64,000 nucleotides of DNA. Origin: Coptis chinensis (taxonomy: Eukaryota; Streptophyta; Magnoliopsida; Ranunculales; Ranunculaceae). Positions within the stretch are counted from its first letter, which is position 1; each line of letters begins with the position of its first letter. The notes under the pieces were generated by a model. The model saw only the letters and a program-made list of their open reading frames with translations, had not been told where the DNA came from and did no database searches. Below, piece by piece: positions 44,728 through 55,811 of the stretch. The translations under genes and the position numbers were made by a program. The stretch covers positions 39,802,501-39,866,500 of the forward strand of contig CM027383.1 of the NCBI GenBank assembly GCA_015680905.1, written 5' to 3'.

Positions 44728-44782
44728 GTCACATTTATACTAGGAAAATGTCACATTTATACTGTCACATTTATACTCAGTT

Positions 44783-45129
44783 CTACCAAGGCTCGAAGTT
44801 AGCCTTGGTAAGGCGCGGGTCGCGCTCAAGGAAAACCTCAAGGTCCAGGCGCTTCAACGCAGGGGGCGCTCGTGTTTTGCCTTGGCAAGGCGCGGGTCGT
44901 GCTCAGCCAAAAAGTGGAGTTCCAGGCGCTTGGGAGCGGGTGACGCTCCAATTTAGCTTGCCTAGGGCGTTGGTCACGCTCCATGTAATTTTTCAAGGAA
45001 AATTTTTGGTGCTGAAACAGACAACCACAGTGAGAATCAAATAAGGGTGGGTAGGTTATGGGAGTTTGGAAAATTAACAATTCTAAGGAAAATAATACTA
45101 AAGAAAACTAAGATGGCAGCGGCGCCATT
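44783..45129 (-). other. Athila leader and PBS, left palindrome arm
   Basis: GC-rich leader in minus orientation with two imperfect units containing 'AAGGCGCGGGTCG(C/T)GCTCA' and 'CCAGGCGCTT'. The tRNA-Asp primer-binding-site complement GGCAGCGGCGCCA is at 45115-45127. There is no gag next to it, because plus-strand sequence of another element starts at 44782. Confidence 0.75.
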
Positions 45130-46542
45130 TGATAACCCGTAAAATTGAATATAATTCTACTCCGAATAAACGATGAAGAATAAACGCAAGTAAAACTAAA
45201 ACTTTATCGTAACAGTTCTTATCAAAGATTTCTACTCTCGATACTATTGAAGTAGAGTTGGAATAGAAGATTCGTTCCACTTCTAGCTCTTTAGCATTCA
45301 AGTTTTCTACGACTATCAATCCTACCAAAGTCAATGATAGTTTTACGAATTATACTACAATGCAATTTATACTAACAAGATAATGGGATTCAACTATGAA
45401 ATGCTACGGAATACTAAAGTTTGAATCTAGAATAAGAATTATGGGGGAATTGAATCCACCTTGAATCCAACTTAATAAACTAGCATAGATTGTTGTAATC
45501 CAATTCTTACGTTCTTACGGTAAGAATTGGTCGTTCTAATCCCTAATTATATATGGTATCTCTACCAATTCATACTAGCATGTGAGAAAGTCCATCCCAT
45601 TCTCATGGCGAATCAACGACCTTCTAGAGTGGAATAGACTCTTACAACAATTCTACACTACACAATCAAGTTTTTATCAAACCCCTCTAATGGAGGTTTA
45701 GCCTTGATTCATCAAACTATCATTTCCATATGAATTAAAACTAGACATCATAAAAAGATTGGAACTTTGCTTATTTAAACTCAAATGAAAACTACTCATA
45801 CAATAATTGATTTAAACAAATAATGACAAATAAGTAAATCTAAGAATTGAAGCTAATAATTAATAGAAAATGAAATTAGATTATCAAGAACTAAATATTT
45901 TATTAATAACAATAATTCAATACTTAAATTAAAACAAGAGTAACAACTAATTAATTAATTGAAAAACTAGATCTATAACTAAGCTTTAATGGCTACTTTC
46001 TATCCTAACCTAATTGATACCTAAGAGCTAAGTCTTGTGTGTGGAAATGGAGGAGACCAGATCCACATTTTCGTGCATGGGCAGAGGGTCCATGTTTTGG
46101 GCTAGAAAATCGAGCCCAAAGCCAAATTTCTTCAGTCCACAGGGCCCTTTTCAACTGGCTTTGACTTCAATAGGCTTTTCATCCACTTCTGCTCTTCTGA
46201 TTGGGTCAAGGTTTGAACCATTGGAAAGCTCTTTCTGAGTTGGTCGTTTTGACATAAGGTACGCTAAATTCCGAGGTCTAAGTCTAAAGATACGGTCTTC
46301 GGAAGTTCTACTGACTTTTGTGTGTTGTTTCTACCCGTCTTGGCCTTTAATCACAGAACTTCTTAGCAACCAACCCTTGCTCCTTTATATCGCCAAAGTG
46401 GCACATTTCTGCACATAATTGACTTCAATGCCTAAAATACATAAAAGCACGTAATTAGCATTAACTCTTATTTATTACTCGCATAATTGGTCTAAAAGTA
46501 TTATTGTTAAGGGATTAAAACTACAGTTTTGGGCTCTTATCA
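45130..46542 (-). mobile_element. LTR A (minus), left arm of palindrome
   Basis: 1413 bp. The minus strand runs TGATAAGAGCCC to GGTTATCA. It is about 95% like LTR B and LTR C over the first 120 bp by eye. It abuts TGCTC (46543-46547), the same integrase target that flanks LTR B, in mirror image. Confidence 0.9.
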
Positions 46543-46951
46543 TGCTCTATGGGCCATCAAAAGCCTAAATTATAATACCAAGGCGGCAGGCGCGAAACAA
46601 AAATTGCAGTTAAATGAGTTTGAGGAAATTCGGAGTGATGCCTATGATCTCTCAAAATTCTATAAAGCCAACATGAAAAGAGTACATGACAATCACATAT
46701 TAAGAAAAAATTTCAAAATTGATTAAAAAGTTTTGTTGTACAACTCGAGATTACACATTTTTCCAGGAAAATTAAAAACTAGATGGTCTGGTCTTTTCAC
46801 TGTCTCTGCTGTCACCCTTTGTGGGGCTATCTCTTTGAAAAACTTAAATGATGACAGTGAATTTCAAGTAAATGGCCACGCCTTAAACATTATCATGAGT
46901 TGCGCTCTCCAGATGTCGAAGAGACTCTTCTCAAAGATCCATCTCATCTGA
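46543..46951 (+). pseudogene. Athila integrase C-terminal domain, left arm
   Basis: Reads 'LWAIKSLNYN', 'QKLQLNEFEEIRSDAYDLSK', a TAA at 46724-46726 (Gln codon in an intact relative), then '[20 protein letters not shown]' and '[13 protein letters not shown]'. This is the chromodomain-like or tail part of the Athila integrase, continuing directly from the codon where LTR C interrupts the minus-strand pol at 60452. Confidence 0.88.
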
Positions 46952-47154
46952 GACTAAAAGATTCACTGCGGGGGTACTTCCTTCCATGTGTGTAAGGGCA
47001 GGAAGCGCCATTAGAATAACGGGCTCTCTTCTATTTTCTTCTCTCAAATCTTCTAGAGTGTGTGGTTGCAAGCGTCGTAACCTTAGTCCACAAAAACTTT
47101 ACTTCATAACTGAGTATACTATCATATTTATCTTTTCATTCCTACTGTCACATT

Positions 47155-47583
47155 TATACTCAGTTATGAAGTAGAGTTTTTGTGGACTAAGGTTCCGGCA
47201 CTTGCAACCACACACTCTAGAAGATTTGAGAGAATAAAATAGAAGAGGGCCCGGCATTCTAATGGCGTACTTCCCCCTTACACACACACATGGAAGGAAA
47301 GTACCCAAAGAATCTTTTAGCCTATGTAGATTGGATCTTTGAGAAGAGTCTCTTCGACATCTGGAGAGTGCAACTCATGATAATGTTTAAGGCGTTGGCC
47401 ATTTACTTGAAATTCGCTGTCATCATTTAAGTTTTTCAAAGAGATAGCCCCATAAAGCGGTGACAAAGAGACGAAGGAAAGACTGCACCATCTAGTTTTT
47501 AATTTTCCTGGAAAAATGTGTAATTTTCATTTCGCACCTGCCGCCTTGGTATTATAATTTAGGCTTTGATGGTCCATAGAGCA
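47155..47583 (-). pseudogene. Athila integrase C-terminal domain, right arm
   Basis: Minus-strand continuation of the pol at 60452-62929 after removal of the inserted 12.9-kb element. It keeps 'DDSEFQVNG' and flanking sequence, but about 165 bp including 'FEEIRSDAYDL' is deleted between short AAAATT-like repeats. GAGCA (47579-47583) is the target duplication. Confidence 0.85.
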
Positions 47584-49009
47584 TGATAAGAGCCCAAAAC
47601 TGTAGTTTTAACCTCTTAACAATAATACTTTTAGACCAATTATGCGAATAATAAATAAGAGTTAATGCTAATTACGTGCTTTTATGTATTTCAGGCATTG
47701 AAGTCAATTATGTGCAGAAATGTGCCACTTTAGCGATATAAAGGAGCAAGGGTTGGTTGCTAAGAAGTTCTGTGATTAAAGGCCAAGACGGGCAGAAACA
47801 ACACACAAAAGTCAGCAGAACTTCCGAAGACCGTATCTTTGAACTCAGGCCTCGGAATTGGGCGTACCTTATGTCAAAACGACCAACTCGGAAAGAGCTT
47901 TCCAATGGTCTAAACTATGACCCAATCAGAAGAGCAGAAGTAGACAAAAAGCCTATTGAAGTCAAAGCCAGTTGAAAAGGGCCCTGTGGACTACAGAAAT
48001 TGGGCTTTGGGCTCGATTTTCCAGCCCAAAACATGGACCCTCAGCCCATGCACGAAAATGTGGATCTAGTCTCCTCCATTTTCACACACAAGACTTAGCT
48101 CTTAGGTATCAATTAGGTTAGGAAAGAAAGTTGTCATTAAAGCTTAGTTCTAGATCTAGTTTTTCAATTAATTAATTAGTTGTTATTCTTGTTTTAATTT
48201 CAGTATTGAATGACTGTTATTTAGTTGTTAGATCAATAAAATATTTAGTTCTTGATAATCTAATTTTTTTTTTCATTAATTATTAGCTTCAATTCTTAGA
48301 TTTACTTATTTGTCATTATTAGTTTAAATCAATTATTGCATGAGTAGTTTCCATTTGAGTTTAAATAAGCAAAGTTCCAATCTTTTTATGATGTCTAGTT
48401 TTAATTCATATGAAATGATAGTTTGATAAATCAAGGCTAAACCTCTATTAGAAGGGTTTGATGAAAACTTAATTGTGTAGTGTAGAATCGTTGTAAGAGT
48501 CTATTCCACTCTAGAAGGTCGTTGATTCGCCATGAGAATGGGTTGGACTTTCTCACATGCTAGTTATGAATTGGTAGAGATGTCATGTATAATTAGGGAT
48601 TAGAACGACCAATTCTTACCGTAAGAACGTAAGAATTGGATTACAACAATCTATACTAGTTTATTAAGTTGGATTCAAGGTGGATTCAATTCCCCCCTAA
48701 TTCTTATTCTAGATTCAAACTTTAGTATTCCGTAGTATTTCGTAGTTGAATCCCATTATCTTGTTAGTATAAATTGTATCGTAGTATAATTCGTAAAACT
48801 CTCATTGACTTTGGTAGGATTGATAGTCGTAGAAAACTTGAATGCTAAAGAACTAGGAGTGGAATGAATCTTCTATTCCAACTCTACTTCAATAGTATCG
48901 AGAGTAGAAATCTTTGATAAGAACTGTTACGATAAAGTTTTAGTTTTACTTGCGTTTATTCTTCATCGTTTATTCGGAGTAGAATTATATTCAATTTTAC
49001 GGGTTATCA
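47584..49009 (+). mobile_element. LTR B, 5' LTR of the pol-less element
   Basis: 1426 bp, TGATAAGAGCCC to GGGTTATCA. A TATA-like ATATAAAGG lies near 47737. It differs from LTR C by six bases in the first 117 bp by eye. Confidence 0.93.
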
Positions 49010-49011
49010 AA

Positions 49012-49029
49012 TGGCGCCACTACCATCTT
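49012..49029 (+). promoter_or_regulatory. Primer-binding site, tRNA-Asp
   Basis: TGGCGCCACTACC begins two bases after the LTR end. TGGCGCC is complementary to the 3' end of plant tRNA-Asp, the usual Athila primer; the inner bases have drifted. Confidence 0.8.
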
Positions 49030-49672
49030 AGTTTCCTTTAGTATTGTTTTCCTTAGAATTGTTAATTTTCCAAAGTCCCATAACCCACCCACCCTTGTTT
49101 GATTTTCACTGTGGTTGTCCGTTTCATCACCGAAAATTTTCCTCGAAGAATTACACGGAGCGTGACCTACGCCCTGGGCAAGCTAAATTGGAGTGCCACC
49201 CACGCCCAAGCGCCTGGAACTCCACTTTTGGCCGAAGCCGCACCAGCGCCTTGCCAAAACAAAACATGAGCCCCGCTGGCGCTTTGGACCTTGAGGTTTT
49301 TCCCCGAAGCAACATCGCCCTACCAAAACTAAATTCGAAGCGACCGTGCTCAACCGCCTGAACTCCAAATTTGACTGAGTGCCACTGCGCTACCTACCTA
49401 GGCCTATTTTGCGCTGATTAAGCCCTCTGTTGAAACTGCCCAATTTCCACGGTTTGTTTCAAACTTCCATTTCTTTCATAGTTTTTCGTGTTGTAACTTG
49501 TTATACACACAGCGAGCATCGCGTAAACAAGGCGTTATTCATAAAAGCGAAGCAAGGAGGCATTCAGGTACTCTTTTCTTCCACACCTCGCATCTCCTGT
49601 TAGAGGTTCATACTAGCATATCAGGATTGTTTGGAGTGTTGTTGTGTTTCATTAAGATTGGCTTAGCCTTGC
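49030..49672 (+). other. 5' leader of the pol-less element
   Basis: GC-rich up to about 49400, with repeated 'GCGCCTGGAACTCCA'-like and 'CTTGCCAAAAC'-like units shared with the left palindrome arm, then AT-rich up to the gag ATG. No gene. It probably carries packaging signals by position. Confidence 0.55.
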
Positions 49673-52636
49673 ATGAGATTAAGGTCAGGCCGAAGAAAAA
49701 CGCCTAACGTAATCAACCGGCAATGTCAACAAACACGCCTTTCTAGTATACCACTCACTACACCTCTAGCTAATATACCACACACACCACCTGAAGTAAT
49801 GGTTGAAGAAAGAGAGTCTCCTCTCTCTGACTTTTACAAAGCCTTGAACGATAGCCCTATATCTTGCATCGTTCTATCAAACCTAGTGGGGGATTTTCGA
49901 ATCCCCCCAAATATATTTAATTTGTTACCCGTTTTTCATGGATTAGACCATGAAAAGCCTTATCAGCACATGCGTAGGATTGACCAAGTCCTTACTATAT
50001 TTCACCATCCTACGATGGGTGCTGAACAAATTAAACTGAGGGTATTTCTTTTCACTTTAGCCGATAAGGCGGCGTCTTGGTTAACTGCCCAAGCGCCTAA
50101 TTCTGTGGACTCGTGGGCTAAACTTGTTCAACTATTTATGGAACATTTTTACCCACCACTGAAGACCAATGAAATGTTTTTCAAGATTCATTTCTTTCGA
50201 CAAAATCCTCATGAATCATTTTCAGAGGCTTGGAATCGTTTCACCGATCTTCTTATAGAGTGTCCAAACCATAACATCGCAAAAGACACGTTAGTTCGTG
50301 CCTTTTTCAAGGGACTGTTACACCACCACAAGGAGGTGCTTGACATAATGAATGGGGGTAGTTTCCTAAGTAAGGGAGCCTCAGAGGCTTATAAATTTTT
50401 AGAAGATCAAACTAAGCGTAATAATAACTGGGGGGTAGTGACGATTTCTCCCGTTCCGCTAGTTCTTCTACAACAGTTAAAGCTGCAGGTATGTTTGAGA
50501 TGAAACCCGATCCGGAACATACATAAGAATTTAATCGAATCTTTAACTAAAAAGGTAGAGGCTATTTCTGTTCAACAAACGCCTATCCCCGTCATGAATG
50601 TCAACTCCAATCCAAGTAATTTCTGTCTGAGTCCAGAGCATCCCGACTCCTATTGTCCTCTCGCCTATGAACAACAACAATCACAACAAGATAATGTTTG
50701 TTCCATTAATAGCGAACCTAACATAGCTTGGCGGCAAAACCCCAACTTCGGTTGGCGGAATAATCAACAACCTCCAAGGTTGTTTAACCCAAATGTTAGG
50801 CCAACAAACAATTACAACCAAGGTCCACCAAGGCAAGGACAAGGTCAGGGTAATTATAATTATAACAACCAAGCTCAACCACGACAAGGACAATGTCAGG
50901 GTAATTATAATAATTAGAACAATAATAATTATATTACTAATAGAGGTATCGTTCCGGTAAATAATAACTACCAAAATCTACCCATTAATAATCAACGTGA
51001 CATAGTTCCTGTCACACAACCAATAGCAAATACTACTCCACAACCGGATCGTTTTGATACCTTTATGCAATCTCAGCAACAGATTTTAGAAGACATCCAA
51101 TTTTCCTTACAGCAGTTAGCTCAAGGGAAAGTACAACCCAAAGGTGTGTTTCCAGGACAAGCGATACCTAATCCTAAAACACCAAACACAGCCTTTGAGG
51201 TAAACGGTAATACTAGTAACTAAAATGCAAACGTAGGTGAGATAAATTCTATCACCACTCTCCGTTCAGGCAGAGTAGTGGATAACAAAGTAACTATGTC
51301 TATAGTTACCCCACCAGTAGTCCTTCCACCAGATATTACACTAGATACCGAAACAGAAACTGAAGATCCTACCCCTGTAAAGGTACCAGTTAAACCACAG
51401 CCTAAGAAACAAAAAAGCAAGGTTAACCATCTTGTTGATCCATATGCTAAATATAAAGAGAAACCATCGTTTCTTCAGAAATTAGCTATGTTAAACAAGG
51501 ATACAAATTTTGACGAGATTAGGGAAGTTTTTAAAAATCTAACGATAAACTTACCTTTTCTTGAAGCGATTAAAAAGTTACCTCACCATGCTAAGTTTCT
51601 TAAAGAGTTGTGCACTACTAGGCATAAGACAAAAATTCCTAAAGACGCCTTTTTAACTAAACAATTTCCAACTTTAACGAAACACAATGGAGTCGTTAAG
51701 TATAAGGACCCTGGTCGTCCTACTGTACAATGCACCTTAGGGGATACTCACACGACCACTACCTTATTTGACCTTGGGGCGAGTGTTAATTTACTCTCTT
51801 ATTATGTATATAAACAAATAGGTATACAGGAAATGCAACCTACAACAATGACGTTGCAATTAGCTGATAGGTCTATCAAGTATCCTAAGGGTGTAGTGGA
51901 AAACGTGCTGGTCAAGGTTCAGGATTTCTACTATCCTGCAGATTTTGTTATCCTCGATACAAAAGTTGCTAGCGATTATGTTCCGATCATTTTAGGGCAC
52001 CCTTTCTTGGCAACTACCAACGCGCTTATAAACTGCCGCGATGGTTCGATGTCCTTGTCCTTTGGCCATCTTTCCATTGCGGTTAACGTTTTTAAAACAA
52101 TCAAACAGTTACCTTATACGAATATCGATGGAGAGGTTAGCATGATCGAGAGCTTAGCTCATGATTATTTCAAAACCACATTTCCGAATGACCAGATGCA
52201 CAAATTCCTTGCCTTTGGAAGTTCCAACTTCAACAAATACTCCTTGGACGTAGAGGAAATTGAGGAATATTTCCTTCAACTCTTTTGCAACTCTTCCCTG
52301 CCACCTCGCGAGTCCCACCCTACCAACATCCATTTATCCCTTGACGTTATGACGGAAGATGAATTTTTCACCCTCTATCCTAGTGATTCTTTTGACCCAC
52401 CTATTGAGGAATGTCTGGCATATCTCAAAGTTTCTAATGATCTAGACCTGAGAGCTCTAGCTGACACTCATTCATCTTCCTTCACCAATATTCCCCACCT
52501 TCCACCCTTTCAAAGGAACCTGGAGTTTGCGCTTGACCCTTTTGTTTCTTCTGTACTTAATGATTTTCTAAATCCTCTTAATACAGAAATAATTCCCAAG
52601 GGAAAGACACTTGACACTTTCATTTTTAAGAATTGA
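49673..52636 (+). pseudogene. Gag-protease of the pol-less element
   Basis: ATG 49673 ('MRLRSGRRKTPNV'). Capsid blocks are 'PPNIFNLLPVFHGLDHEKPY', 'FFRQNPHESFSEAWNRFTDL' and 'NGGSFLSKGASEAYKFLED'. A one-base insertion near 50431 shifts the frame, and stops follow near 50524 and 50915. The knuckle lacks its first Cys ('SNFCLSPEHPDSYC'), followed by Gln/Gly/Asn repeats (50800-50915). From 51278 a 452-codon open frame runs through a good protease: 'LFDLGASVNLL' with Asp at 51770-51772, 'LQLADRSIKYPKG', 'IILGHPFLAT'. It ends in an extra C-terminal segment ('PPFQRNLEFALDPF', '...LDTFIFKN') with its own stop. No RT follows. Confidence 0.93.
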
Positions 52637-53745
52637 GACAGTTCCCACCTACACCATGAATGAGTTTTGTGCCAAACCTACATTCTCATTTCTTCCATTC
52701 CTTACGTCTAAAATTCATCCATATCCACCATATCTTCCACAAACATCCATTTTCTCATGATCATTCACTTGGACACCCTCTCGTTCAAAGGCGAAAAAGA
52801 AGGTGCATGCGCGGTTACATTCTAGATCCATCAAACTTCGCTTTCATTTCAATAAGTTGTGACGTAGAGAATCTTGGTGCTTGATTCTGTTTGGGGGTGC
52901 ATTCCATGTTATTTATTTATGGAAAGACCCCCAACTCTTTAGGTTGTTGATATATGGAAAACTAAAGGGGGTATATATATATATATATATATAAACAGCT
53001 AATTTTATAAACACCCCAATTCCATATATTAGTAAGTCCACCACTCGGTGTAACCCGGGCACTCCCTAAGGAGTGTGTGGCTGTAAAAATCCGGATCCTA
53101 AGTCCACGTCATTCACGTTTTTCCACTCTTGAATTATGCATTTATTGCTTTCTTGTTTTTTCTTATATTAAATCTTATTCATAAAAAATAAAAATTATTA
53201 AAATTATAAAAATAGTAAGTTAGGAAGTCTCGGGAATCTGACTTTAAAAGACCCACTTTTAAAACAAATTTTCAAACTATGTTGTCTAAAATTTATTTGG
53301 GGGTGGGATGTTCATTTTTCCGTACTGGATTGTTCAACTTTTCATTAGTGTTGCTTAGGCCGTTTAATCGTATATCGATTTGGGTTGACACTATCTATGA
53401 ATTTATATTTCATTCATTCGCATAACTTACGTTATGCACGTACTTTGAGGCATTTTTCATTTTCTTATAAGTCATCCACGGTCGGAATTGAGTATTTTAT
53501 GGATCATTGGATTGGAAATTCTCTCTTGATCATTTCTATAACTCATTCGCAAAAATCGGACCGGTAACAAAACGGCAATTTTAGGTTGAAGTTGAGCGAA
53601 AAATCGACAAATTTCGAAATCGATTTGGGCTTGGGCCCAAGGTACGCACGTGCGACGCGCGTGTGTTTCCTTCTTCCAAACAAAACAGAATCACGATTCT
53701 TTCCAATTCCGCCATTACCAAATTCAAAACCATAACCTAAAATAA

Positions 53746-53786
<41 letters not shown>

Positions 53787-54009
53787 AAAAAACCTAAATA
53801 CAACCACGACCAAATTCAAAACCTTACCCAAAACACTCCCACCACCATCCCCAACATTTGCAACCACCGAAAATTAGGAAAAAACCACAAAATATTTGAA
53901 CTGCCGCACAACAGCTATCCCACCACCATCGTTTTTTTTTATTAAGTAAGGTTGTTTCACATCGTTCCCTACACCATATACAAACCCCCAAATCAGTTCA
54001 AAACTTTCA
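52637..54009 (+). other. Spacer replacing pol, with polypurine tracts
   Basis: No gene and no RT, RNase H or integrase similarity. It contains TTTGGGGGTG at 52890-52899, an AT microsatellite near 52974-52993, TTTGGGGGTGGG at 53296-53307, a motif related to the 34-bp repeat of element 1 near 53228, and an A-run at about 53750-53784. The end resembles the non-coding region upstream of ORF-A in element 1. Confidence 0.6.
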
Positions 54010-55087
54010 ATGGCTCTAAGACGAAGAATTCTGTCGGAACAAGCTTTTACGGCCGACCCGACCGCTTCACGCCATTTTTTTCGTGACGAGATGATTAGGA
54101 GGAATTAGAATAGGTTGTGGTACTCGACAGATAATTTCTACCACTCCGATTTGGTCGAACAATTCAATAAGAAGAGAGAGTTGGATGGTCGAAAAGTTTT
54201 CATGAAGGTGGCTGGGGTTAGGAGAGAATTATCGAGAGAGAAGTTGGCTGAGATTCTAGACATTACGCCTAAACGCCACCTCGACGCCACCGTGAAGGAA
54301 TCCCAGTATACTGGAGTTCCTGCATTGATGAATGACACTCTCATGGAAGGTCAATACAATCCGAATTCTCATTGTGGTTTGATAAATATCTCTGCGAACC
54401 AACCAACCGGGTTGTAGCTCGGTGGATTGGTAAAACGTCATTAGGAAGGAGAAAAGTGAGCGACATCGGTTTGACATGTCTGCACGTTATCTGGATATTG
54501 CAAGAGAAGAGGTATGAATTCTGTATCCTCGAGTTTTTGATAAATATGATTAGAGGAGTTGGGAAGAATATTGCACCATTTCCTATTTTAATTACGAAGA
54601 TAATGTTGTCTTTGGGGGGGGGAGGGAAACCAAGAACTGAGCGGACTATGTTGAAATTGCATTCAAAAGAAATTACTTATACGGAGTGTATCCAAAAACT
54701 TGGATGTTACCGGAGGATAGGATGGTTGATTCGGATGAGGAAATGGAGGACATAACATGTTTGGATGAAGATGCATTAAAGAAGTGTACGTCTAATTTAG
54801 AACACATGACAGTATTGCATACTAGCATGTGTTGCATTTATGCTATTTGTGAAGATGTACAGGGTAGGCAAATTATAATTCAAAATAAACAAACGAACCT
54901 TCAGACTAGTTTTGAAAACCTCAAAAAGGGTCAGGAGGATATTTTGTGTAACATGGAGACACTCCTTCGGCGTCACTATGAGCAATATAAAGAGATGAAA
55001 GCAGCAATGGAAGCACAACGCCTGTTCCATGTAGAAATTCTACGACGCATGCCACCACTGGAGGTTTATGTTTCAGATGAGTCTTAG
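54010..55087 (+). pseudogene. Accessory ORF-A of the pol-less element
   Basis: ATG 54010 ('MALRRRILSEQAFTADPTAS'), TAG at 54106-54108, then 'LVEQFNKKRELDGRKVFMKV' and 'ELSREKLAEILDI'. A frame change leads to a helical block (54372-54610) with 'ARWIGKTSLGRRKVSDIGL' and 'IAPFPILITKIM', a G-run at about 54616-54625, and another frame change into a C-terminal segment (54686-55087) with coiled-coil character ('LQTSFENLKKGQEDILCNME', 'HYEQYKEMKAAMEAQRLF'). Same domain order as 5950-7023. It resembles the plant proteins called putative plant transposon protein; molecular role unknown. Confidence 0.75.
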
Positions 55088-55396
55088 AGGCATGAGCGTC
55101 GTTGTCAAAGGACGGATTGCTCGGGCCCTTCTTCATCTCAGGCCCCATCTTCATCCCAGGCCCAATCTCCATCTCAGGGTCCATCTTCATCACGTGGCTA
55201 GGTTTTCTAAAAATATGTTGTTTCGATGTTATTTAGTTGTTTTTATTGTTTTTATTAGTTCGGATATTAAGTTTTTTAAATTCAGCAGTTAAATTTAAAT
55301 TCGGTAGTTAATTGTATTTGAATTTCAATTTTAATATAATTTGGTTCTTTTCAAATTGTGCATTGTTTTTATCGTTAATCCCACCTTCCCGAATTG

Positions 55397-55407
55397 TTTG
55401 GGGGTGG
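55397..55407 (+). promoter_or_regulatory. Internal polypurine tract after ORF-A
   Basis: TTTGGGGGTGG, identical in its core to the true PPT at 59001, lies about 310 bp after ORF-A. Confidence 0.5.
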
Positions 55408-55676
55408 TATTATTTACTCTAGCATGATTTGTTATAGGATCCTCCATTTTAGTAGTTGGTTTGACGTGAGGGTTGAGAATATTGCCGATATGGGCATACC
55501 TATGATTAGATGTTGTGGTAGGATGAAATCTAAAAGAATTTAGAAGTTACTATTCTAAATTCAATCTAAAAGATATTAGGGTTGTTTCCGTTTTCGGTTT
55601 TGGAAATTTTTTTGTGTCTGGCAATTGCCTTAAAGTTTTTTGGTAACTTTCTGATTCGTTTTAGCAATTTAAAACC

Positions 55677-55684
55677 TATAAAAA
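55677..55684 (+). promoter_or_regulatory. TATA box upstream of ORF-B
   Basis: TATAAAAA is followed by a long CA/CT-rich leader without ATG until 55812. This is a good plant-type core promoter layout for ORF-B. Confidence 0.5.
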
Positions 55685-55811
55685 CTTCATTCATTCTACA
55701 CTCACAACCCACACTACACCTTACTTTCATCTCTCACATTTCACTCCCACATTTTCCATTTTTCTTCTCTATTTTAGCAACTCAACATTTCTCGGGCTAC
55801 CAAGGCCTCCG

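Larger units (their letters stand above)
43246..44782 (+). mobile_element. Athila 3'-internal fragment (plus strand)
   Basis: Corresponds to 4460-5290 of element 1: 'GTTTTCTATGTGACTGTAT', 'ACCATTGCACATTGGTCAGG', TATAAAA at 43841-43847, and the micro-ORF start at 43934. It is interrupted by the hAT MITE at 44052-44727 and ends at 44782, the outer edge of the giant inverted repeat. Confidence 0.8.
44783..49340. repeat. Giant inverted repeat, arms of about 2.2-2.3 kb
   Basis: The left arm 44783-47118 and right arm 47155-about 49340 are reverse complements at roughly 95% by eye, separated by 36 bp. Each arm carries, from the centre outward, the end of the integrase region, the integrase C-terminus, a 5-bp insertion target (TGCTC/GAGCA), an LTR, the PBS and the GC-rich leader. 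The right arm has a deletion of about 165 bp in the integrase part. A 22-bp sequence at 44761-44782, just outside the left arm, recurs exactly at 47144-47165 at the centre. Confidence 0.9.

Noticed and set aside
46986-47308. Paired open frames on opposite strands at the palindrome centre
   Set aside because: They are mirror translations of the inverted repeat with no conserved domain.
49498-49707. Open frame overlapping the gag start
   Set aside because: It lies in the untranslated leader in another frame; the gag ATG at 49673 is supported by the matching start of the 25022 copy.
52660-52884. 74-codon His-rich open frame after the gag-protease stop
   Set aside because: Low-complexity composition and no counterpart in element 1; kept only as part of the spacer.
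53543-53803. Minus-strand open frame with a poly-Phe start
   Set aside because: It is driven by the A-run at about 53750-53784.
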